From Chara braunii (lineage: Eukaryota; Streptophyta; Charophyceae; Charales; Characeae): 23,048 nt of DNA. The DNA lies in NCBI GenBank assembly GCA_003427395.1, contig BFEA01000009.1:7232092-7255139 (forward strand), read 5' to 3'. The notes beneath the pieces were generated by a model that made no database searches, had not been told where the DNA came from, and saw nothing but the letters and a program-made list of their open reading frames with translations. Shown piece after piece: positions 17,915-23,048 of this stretch. Each line of letters starts with the position of its first letter. The first letter of the stretch is position 1. A program made the translations under genes and the position numbers.

Positions 17915-17991
17915 AATTTATTTGGACTATTTCTCAATTTATGCGCGTCATCCTTCTTGCACAGGGGCCATGCTGATCTTGTCTGTATCTT
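17915..17991 (-). pseudogene. U6 snRNA-derived fragment (ACAGA to 3' end)
   Basis: On the minus strand this reads GATACAGACAAGATCAGCAT, then GGCCCCTGTGCAAG, GGATGACGCGC, ATAAATTGAGAAATAGTCC and AAAT. It covers U6 from the ACAGAGA box (here ACAGACA) to the natural 3' end, with a two-base insertion after the stem-loop. The 5' third is absent and is replaced by A/T-rich DNA. It is the second most complete copy. Confidence 0.85.
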
Positions 17992-18039
17992 TTTTCAGTT
18001 TAAAGTTTAAACGGATGTGCCCTGAAGGAAAAGCATACA

Positions 18040-18850
18040 CTCTGATGATCTGCTCTAATCCTTAAATACTCTTCATCCCAGCGAACACTCCGACCCCTGC
18101 AGCAAACTGTCTGATCTTAATATATCTTATCCTTATCACCACAAGCAGTCTGATCTTACCCTTGTCGTAGCAGTCCGTCGATTACGCCTCCTTCCTGTCT
18201 GCTGACTGCGTGAACACTCTTATTGCTGCAAACACTCTCTTTTCCCCACATCAAACACTCTCTAATCCCTACAAGCACATTCTGATCCATACAAACACTC
18301 TCTCTTTCCTTATCCCCGCACACAGTCATATCTTACCCTTGTTGTCGTAGTCCATCGATCTAGGCTCCCCTTCCCGTCTGCTGACTGCGTTAACACTCTG
18401 ATTGCTGCAAACAATCTCTTTTCCCCGCAGCAAACCCCTTCTGATCCCTGCAAAACTCCTTCTGATCTCTGCAAAACCCCTTCTGATCGCTGGAAACCCC
18501 CTTCTGATCTCTGCAAAACCCCTTCTGATCTCTGCAAAACCCCCGTCTGATCCCTGCAAACCCCTTCTGATCCCTGCAAACACCCTCTAGTCGCTGCAAA
18601 CATTCTTCAGATCTCTGTTCACACTCTCTCTTTTCCCCGCAGCAAACACTCTGATTCTATTGTTATCCCCACAAACCCTCTGATCCGATCCCTGCAAACA
18701 CCCTCCGATCCGACCCCTTGAAACGCCCTCTGATCCCCGTAAGCACCCTCTGATCCATGCAAGCTCCCTCTGACCCCTGTAAACACCCTCTGATCCCTGC
18801 AATTACTCTTTCATCCCTGCAAGCAATTTCTGATCCCACCAGCACACGCT
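18040..18850. repeat. Minisatellite with about 20-bp units
   Basis: Units of the type CCCCTTCTGATCTCTGCAAA follow one another, most regular at 18430-18600. Superimposed is a larger duplication of about 95 bp with a 177-bp period (18154-18248 and 18331-18426), which contains GTCTGCTGACTGCGT. All three minus-strand frames are open across the regular part because the unit lacks stops. This is unlikely to be a protein gene. Confidence 0.88.
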
Positions 18851-18903
18851 CTTCTGATGTGCTTGCACGAGGGGGATCAGAGAGTGTCTGCTGTGGGTGT
18901 TAT

Positions 18904-18929
18904 TCCGCAGGCTGCTGTTTTGGAGCACA
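18904..18929 (+). repeat. 26-bp exact direct repeat, copy 1
   Basis: The sequence begins TCCGCAGGCTGC and ends TTTTGGAGCACA. An identical 26-mer lies at 19136-19161, 232 bases away. The flanks are only loosely similar (a GGAGARGA motif follows both). Confidence 0.85.
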
Positions 18930-19135
18930 TGGGGAGAGGAAAGGAAAATGCCTTTTCTTCGTCAAAGGGGAGAGTGTTTGTACCCGGCGTGCGGATACAC
19001 GCACATGACTCAGGGAATGCCATATGGCGCTTGCCATGCTGTTTGCGCAGCACCTTGGTGTTTCAGAAAAAAAAAAAAAGGAATGGTAGCGGCTTCACTA
19101 TTCTTCAAGGGGAAAATGATTTCTGGGGGCGCAAA

Positions 19136-19161
19136 TCCGCAGGCTGCTGTTTTGGAGCACA
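19136..19161 (+). repeat. 26-bp exact direct repeat, copy 2
   Basis: Identical to 18904-18929. GGAATGCC or its complement lies close to each copy, suggesting a diverged duplication with local inversion. Confidence 0.85.
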
Positions 19162-19429
19162 AGTGGAGAAGAATAGGCATTCCCTGTGCCATGCGGAGTT
19201 CTCTTGGTGGAGTGCCGGGCTCGTGGAGTGATCGATGTCATGCACAGAGGGCTTCTGTTGTGGGTGGGACTTGCAGGCGCCGTGTGTTTTTTTCACCTCA
19301 TGAGGTGTGGGTGGTCGGTTTCTCAGCGAGTGGAGCTAGTGTGTGTATGCCTGCATGTGTGCGTGTTTGTGCGCGTCTGTAATACTGTGCATGTGTATGT
19401 GTGCATGTGCATGTGGGTGTGTATGCACG

Positions 19430-19431
<2 letters not shown>

Positions 19432-19481
<50 letters not shown>

Positions 19482-19574
19482 CACACGCATCTTGCATTCC
19501 CATGAGATGGAAGCTGCACGTAATGTGTGCACAGCTAATTCCACCTGACAATCTCATGGGAATGGGAGATGCGT

Positions 19575-19621
<47 letters not shown>

Positions 19622-19629
19622 CACACACA
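19432..19629. repeat. About 200-bp palindrome: (GT)n ... (CA)n
   Basis: A GT array (19432-19475) leads into ACACGCATCTTGCATTCC and CATGAGAT. After a short centre, the complement follows (ATCTCATGGGAATG, GAGATGCGTGC) and then a CA array (from 19576). The centre (19512-19534) itself contains GCTGCAC/GTG..CAGC. The whole block folds on itself around about 19525, with arms of some 90 bases. It would extrude as a cruciform, or it could be an artefact. Confidence 0.88.
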
Positions 19630-19639
19630 AGTACCTCCA

Positions 19640-19754
19640 CGTTTTTAGGCCGTTAACGCGGAGGCTGAATTGGTGCGCCGTGGGGGTCCATATGCATTTG
19701 TGTCAGAGGGGGCCCAGAGGGGGCGAAAGGCCCTCTCGGGTACTGGTGGTTTAA
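19640..19754. mobile_element. Partial second copy of the TTAA element
   Basis: The right end GTACTGGTGGTTTAA (19740-19754) equals the right end of the element at 8967-9119, including TTAA. Internal sequence is loosely similar (TTAGGCCGTTAACGC and GCGCCGTGG against TTAGCGTTAACGC and GGGCCGTGG). The left terminal repeat is absent, with the CA array lying where it would be expected. Confidence 0.45.
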
Positions 19755-19857
19755 GGCGAGCAGCAAGGCAGGCGGGGAGGCAGCAAAATGACAAACAGCA
19801 AGGGTGGGCAAGAAAGGCAGGCAGGAAGGGAGCAAAATGACAAACAGCAAGACAGAG

Positions 19858-19925
19858 GGGCTTATAGCTCGGTTGGTACACCGATCGCCTGACGGAAAAC
19901 AGACCTGAGTTTGAATTCCAATGGA
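19858..19925 (+). other. tRNA-like SINE head or tRNA pseudogene
   Basis: TAGCTCGGTTG (19865-19875) is an A box one base from consensus, and AGTTTGAATTC (19908-19918) is a weaker B box 43 bases on. The start GGGGCTTATAGCTCGGTTGG looks like a tRNA 5' half, but the acceptor and D stems cannot close. An inverted repeat GATGACGAG...CTCGTCATC follows at 19931-19976. It is best read as a tRNA-derived SINE fragment inserted between satellite units. Confidence 0.5.
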
Positions 19926-20062
19926 ATCAGATGACGAGTTAAAACTTAAAATACCTATGAATTTACCTCGTCATCAGGTCCGGTCAGTTTAAAGATGATA
20001 TATCAACTTGAAGGCCGTTTCCCTTTCTAAAGCAATGGTGACAAGGAAAGCAAGAAGTCGGC

Positions 20063-20108
20063 AAAAGGGCAAACAGTTCGAAACAGCGAATCAACTGTTT
20101 GCCCTTTT
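20063..20108. repeat. Perfect 16-bp hairpin
   Basis: The arms AAAAGGGCAAACAGTT and AACTGTTTGCCCTTTT are exact complements around a 14-base loop. The left arm is part of a satellite unit (GGCAAACAG), so the hairpin may come from an inverted unit. Confidence 0.85.
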
Positions 20109-20422
20109 TAAGCAATAATTTATGGTGGTGAGGAAGGCAAGAAGGGCAGCAAAACGGCAAACAGGGAAGCACCTGGGCAACCATAAAATTTGGCAAATCA
20201 AGTGGGCTGTCGGATAGAACACATAACAGGACCCTCGTCAACCATTAGTAGTAGTGGGAGGGAGATGGAGATGGCGAATAGGAGACCAGATGCATAGTAC
20301 ACTGCCCCATGCCTGGAGGGTGACACTTCCACACACTGTTACATGCAGTGAAGGCAAAAGCCGAATTTGATCCAACCACAAATTTCTACCCCTAAGTGGC
20401 TTGGCAGCCAGCTGAAGTAGAG

Positions 20423-21010
20423 GGAGCTACCGTCTTCGCTAGAATTCAATGCACGCCGTGCACGGTCATTTATTACAGCTCTATGCATTTGGGGTATGGC
20501 ATTTGGGGTAATTTGGGGTATGGCATTTGGGGTAATTTGGGGTATGGCATTTGGGGTAATTTGGGGCTTGGCATTTGGGGTAATTTGGGGCAATTTGGGG
20601 CATGCATTTGGGGTAATTTGGGGCATGCATTTGGGGTAATTTGGGGTATTGCATTTGGGGTAATTTGGGGTATTGCATTTGGGGTAATTCGGGGTATGGC
20701 ATTTGGGGTAATTTGGGGTAATTTGAGGCATGCATTTGGGGTAATTCGGGGCATGCATTTGGGGTAATTTGGGGTATGGCATTGGGGTAATTTGGGGTAT
20801 GGCATTTGGGGTAATTTGGGGTATGCATTTTGGGGTAATTTGGGGTATGGCNATGGCATTTGGGGTAATTTGGGGTAATTTGGGGTATGGCATTGGGGTA
20901 ATTTGGGGTATGGCATTGGGGTAATTTGGGGTATGGCATTTGGGGTATGTTACGTTTTGAAAACTACAGCGATTATGACCCATGCGTTGTAGTCGGGTGA
21001 CGAGGGTAGT
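20423..21010. mobile_element. Foldback element with an internal G-rich minisatellite
   Basis: The left end (from GAGCTACCGTCTTCGCTAG at about 20424 to ATTACAGC at 20479) is matched by a diverged inverted right end (about 20969-21010: GCGATTATGACC...TCGGGTGACGAGGGTAGTGG). Between them lies the G-rich array. A smaller, cleaner relative is found at 21031-21150. No transposase is encoded. Confidence 0.5.
20485..20948 (+). repeat. G-rich minisatellite, unit (ATTTGGGGTA)2TGGC
   Basis: Units of about 24 bp built from ATTTGGGGTA blocks plus TGGC or TTGC run for about 460 bases, giving some 45 GGGG tracts spaced 6-12 bases apart on the plus strand. The complementary strand is open in several frames and would encode Pro/Lys/Asn-rich repeats such as PYPKLPQ. 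This is a consequence of the unit. One N lies at 20852. Confidence 0.95.
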
Positions 21011-21030
21011 GGTGGTGCAATCCATCCACC

Positions 21031-21150
21031 GAGCTACCGTCTTTACCCGAATAGAACGCCCGGCCACTGTAGCTGGATTTTGCGGCAACTTTCAGTCCAG
21101 ATGCCAGCGATCATGACCGGGTGTTCTATTCGGGTGAAGACGGTAGTGTT
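21031..21150. mobile_element. 120-bp foldback element
   Basis: The arms 21034-21063 (CTACCGTCTTTACCCGAATA...) and 21117-21146 (...TATTCGGGTGAAGACGGTAG) are inverted complements with about three mismatches, around a 53-base centre. The ends match those of the neighbouring element that carries the minisatellite, so both are one family. Confidence 0.75.
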
Positions 21151-21673
21151 GGTCATTGAAATAGCAAAAATACAGAGGAGATTATATTGGTTTTCTATCG
21201 GTTAACAGACAAAGAGAGGGGCTTAAATAGATCACCCACAAAATGGCAAGGATGAAATGAACTTGGACACTTTTGTTGTGCATGTACATACCAATCAAAG
21301 CAAGATATGGGTTGGGTTGCCATAGCCCTATGTGCAATGGAGACGGCCTTCCCGGGAATCTGTAGTCAAAAGGGTGAAAATCAGTGAGATTTGAAACACA
21401 ATTGAACCCTCAGAAATGCGAACCATTTTTTAATTTAATTATATATATATATATATCGTCAAATAGAACTATGTATATATTTCTTTTTATGAGGGATTGG
21501 AAGTGCAAAAAATCGAGTGAATGGAAGAAAAATAAAATAAAATTACAGTGGATGATTTCATCATATTTTTTGACAATATATATCGTACTTGTGTTATGTA
21601 CCCGATTAAACTTCCATCCACAACGAATTCACACGTTCCCATACACGCATGCAATTACAGAGTAGACTCAGAG
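21151..21673. other. AT-rich spacer with a short (AT)n
   Basis: No gene is visible. An AT dinucleotide run lies at 21439-21456. If the frame at 22.1 kb is real, this run could be a TATA-like element, but the distance (over 600 bases) argues against it. Confidence 0.4.
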
Positions 21674-21833
21674 GCGGCAAATCCACACAAAACCGGAGCG
21701 AGAATATGCACAGCGGAAGCTCAAAACACACACAGAATTCTGAATTGTAAAACGCGGCAAATCCACACAAAACCGGAGCGAGAATATGCACAGCGGAAGC
21801 TCAAAACACACACAGAGTTCTGAATTGTAAAAC
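21674..21833. repeat. 80-bp tandem duplication, 79/80 identical
   Basis: Two adjacent 80-base units (21674-21753 and 21754-21833) begin GCGGCAAATCCACACAAAAC and differ at one base (A at 21737 and G at 21817). The near identity points to a recent event. Each unit contains CACACACAGARTTCTGAATTG. Confidence 0.95.
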
Positions 21834-22089
21834 GAATTTAGATTCTGCAATCCCCCTCGTCGTCGTCCTCCAATCAATCCAGATTCCAGAGTACTTGTTC
21901 CAGGAATCACAACCGCGTTTACGACAACCCCGAACAACCAGAAACAAGTGTTCAACGAAGTATGCATGCAGGAGTCTTCTTCTTCCTCCTCGCCACGGCG
22001 CCACCTCATACCCCCTCCCTGGCTATGGCTGCCGCAGCAGCAGTAACCCCACAGCTGTCACCTCGTGCCAATCTGAACCAGCAACCCCA

Positions 22090-22527
22090 ATGATTACAGC
22101 GCCAGCTCAGCACCCGCGCGGACGTGCAGCACGGGAAGTCCTGATGAAGAAGGAGACAACCGATCGAGGACTTCGAAGAAGACAGAGTTGCCCGAGAGGA
22201 GGAACAGCAGATATGGCTGCCAAGTGGAAGATGGGAGCACCCAAACCGAACACACACAGACCTGTGGAAGCTCTCATGCAGAGCTGCGGAATAGCAGCAG
22301 TGCGATCTTCAACTTCGTTTCCCAACCCCAGCTATGGCTGGGCGTCGAGGAAGAAGATGACCTTGCCCGAAATAGAGCAGCAGCGCTCCAGCAATGGACG
22401 GGCAGAGTTTCCCCAGCCAACAAAACGTGAAAAGACCCAAACTAATTTTCCTGCCTGCTACTTCTACACTCCGCTAGAGGGAAGAGGGCCTCCCCAAGGC
22501 AACAACCCAAGACCTATCCGTATCTAG
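22090..22527 (+). CDS. Hypothetical 145-codon open frame
   Basis: The first in-frame ATG is at 22090. The frame stays open for a further 65 codons upstream without an ATG, giving about 210 codons without a stop, which is long for non-repetitive DNA in this window. The predicted protein is rich in Arg, Pro, Ser and Lys, basic, with no signal peptide, membrane segment or motif I know. A second frame is also open for about 80 codons. It could be an exon, a gene remnant or chance. I give no function. Confidence 0.25.
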   Translation: MITAPAQHPRGRAAREVLMKKETTDRGLRRRQSCPRGGTADMAAKWKMGAPKPNTHRPVEALMQSCGIAAVRSSTSFPNPSYGWASRKKMTLPEIEQQRSSNGRAEFPQPTKREKTQTNFPACYFYTPLEGRGPPQGNNPRPIRI

Positions 22528-22635
22528 ATGGGAACAGTGGAAAAGGGGGCCTAGACCTATGACAAGGCAAAAGAAAAAGGCTGAAAGGCCGAATGGCCTA
22601 GGACTACCAAACAGAGACTACTAGTGACCGACGCA

Positions 22636-22755
22636 GGGATCAAGTCCCATAGGACTCAAAACTAACAAACAAAACACATACAAATCACAGGTCATGGGAT
22701 CGAGGCCCGACAGGCTCAAAGCAAGAAAACGAACTACAAAACCAAACACTTAGTG
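22636..22755. repeat. Diverged 60-bp tandem duplication
   Basis: Two units start with GGGATCAAGTCCCATAGGAC and GGGATCGAGGCCCGACAGGC. Both continue with TCAAA and then an A/C-rich tail with ACAAA motifs. The starts are 60 bases apart (22636 and 22696). The GGGA...TCCC core of the first can pair with itself. Confidence 0.65.
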
Positions 22756-22797
22756 TACAGCCCCACTGGGAAACTGCGATTTATTGCATTTGCAACC

Positions 22798-22872
22798 GCA
22801 CCGTGCACCGTAGCATGTGGTGCGTCGCACGGTGTACGGCGCGGCGCTGCACCTGCTCGTGCGCCGTACCAG
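22798..22872. repeat. Overlapping GC-rich hairpins
   Basis: CACCGTGC (about 22799-22806) can pair with GCACGGTG (about 22827-22834). The adjoining GGTGTACGGCGC can instead pair with GCGCCGTACC (22861-22870). The two stems share bases and exclude each other. The block is a GC island in otherwise AC-rich DNA. No gene context explains it. Confidence 0.5.
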
Positions 22873-23048
22873 CGGCGGTTTCCCTTCTTTTGTTTTTGTT
22901 TTTTGCTGTTTTTGTAGATACAGAAGAGTGCAACACCTAAGGAACTGATCTTTTCTGAGTACAGTCACACAGATTTTTGTTTCCATCCAATCGGGCATCA
23001 GAGATAGCCTAAATAAGGTGACTGGGATATCATTCTCGACTTTTAGGT

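Larger units (their letters stand above)
19757..20170. repeat. Degenerate purine-rich tandem units, about 42-48 bp
   Basis: Four units share GGCAAGAARGGCAG and GCAAAAYGRCAAACAG. Two are adjacent (about 19757-19851) and two lie further on (about 20037-20085 and 20126-20165). A tRNA-like sequence and a short unique segment separate the pairs. Confidence 0.65.

Noticed and set aside
20485-20948. Interstitial telomere
   Set aside because: The unit is ATTTGGGGTA-based with TGGC spacers. It is neither TTTAGGG nor any regular telomere repeat, and it lies inside an inverted-repeat element.
20339-21088. A 249-codon minus-strand open frame encoding Pro/Lys/Asn/Tyr repeats
   Set aside because: It runs through the G-rich minisatellite, where the unit lacks stops in several frames. 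The non-repeat ends match no family. It is a by-product of the repeat.
21158-21180. A seventh possible U6 fragment (ATACAGAGGAGATTAT near the ACAGAGA box)
   Set aside because: About 17 of 20 bases fit U6, but the AGC triad and everything after it are missing. It is too short and may be chance.

Overview
The window looks like nuclear DNA of a land plant. Three things support this: a complete gene for a small plant-type double zinc-ribbon protein, a tRNA that resembles plant mitochondrial trnP, and several fragments whose sequence fits plant U6 snRNA. I cannot name the lineage. The density of microsatellites and short duplications, the sparse genes and the intronless gene would all fit a bryophyte or lycophyte, but this is inference. 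Runs of N at 11935-11954, 17342 and 20852 mark it as draft assembly.

Layout. Positions 1-8.9 kb are AT-rich, full of A and T runs, and hold no recognisable gene. This part contains degenerate repeats near 2.95-3.2 kb, a tRNA-like B box next to a U6 fragment at 4.7-4.83 kb, and a tail-to-tail pair of degenerate U6 copies at 8.40-8.59 kb. From 8.9 kb the base composition changes. Two inverted-repeat elements (8967-9119 and 9360-9523) are followed by CA/GA microsatellites and then the one convincing protein gene, at 9994-10431. From 10.4 to 12.5 kb come trinucleotide arrays, a dispersed 37-bp repeat with a palindromic core, and a tRNA-like SINE head between two duplicated blocks. At 12864-12937 lies a perfectly folding tRNA with a mitochondrial tRNA-Pro body but a UCG (Arg) anticodon. 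From 13 to 19 kb there is a long series of satellites and microsatellites interrupted by three more U6 fragments (13.5, 16.1 and 17.9 kb). The last 4 kb hold a ~200-bp palindrome built on GT/CA arrays, a tRNA-like SINE head, a G-rich minisatellite inside a foldback element, an almost exact 80-bp tandem duplication and a doubtful open reading frame.

No operon-like or multi-gene system is present. The most unusual aspect is non-coding. Six U6-derived fragments lie in about 13 kb, five of them on the minus strand, and all keep the same central block of U6 even where both ends are lost. Next to this is the tRNA whose anticodon appears to have been switched. These, plus three SINE-like tRNA heads, suggest that Pol III transcripts have repeatedly been copied into this locus.
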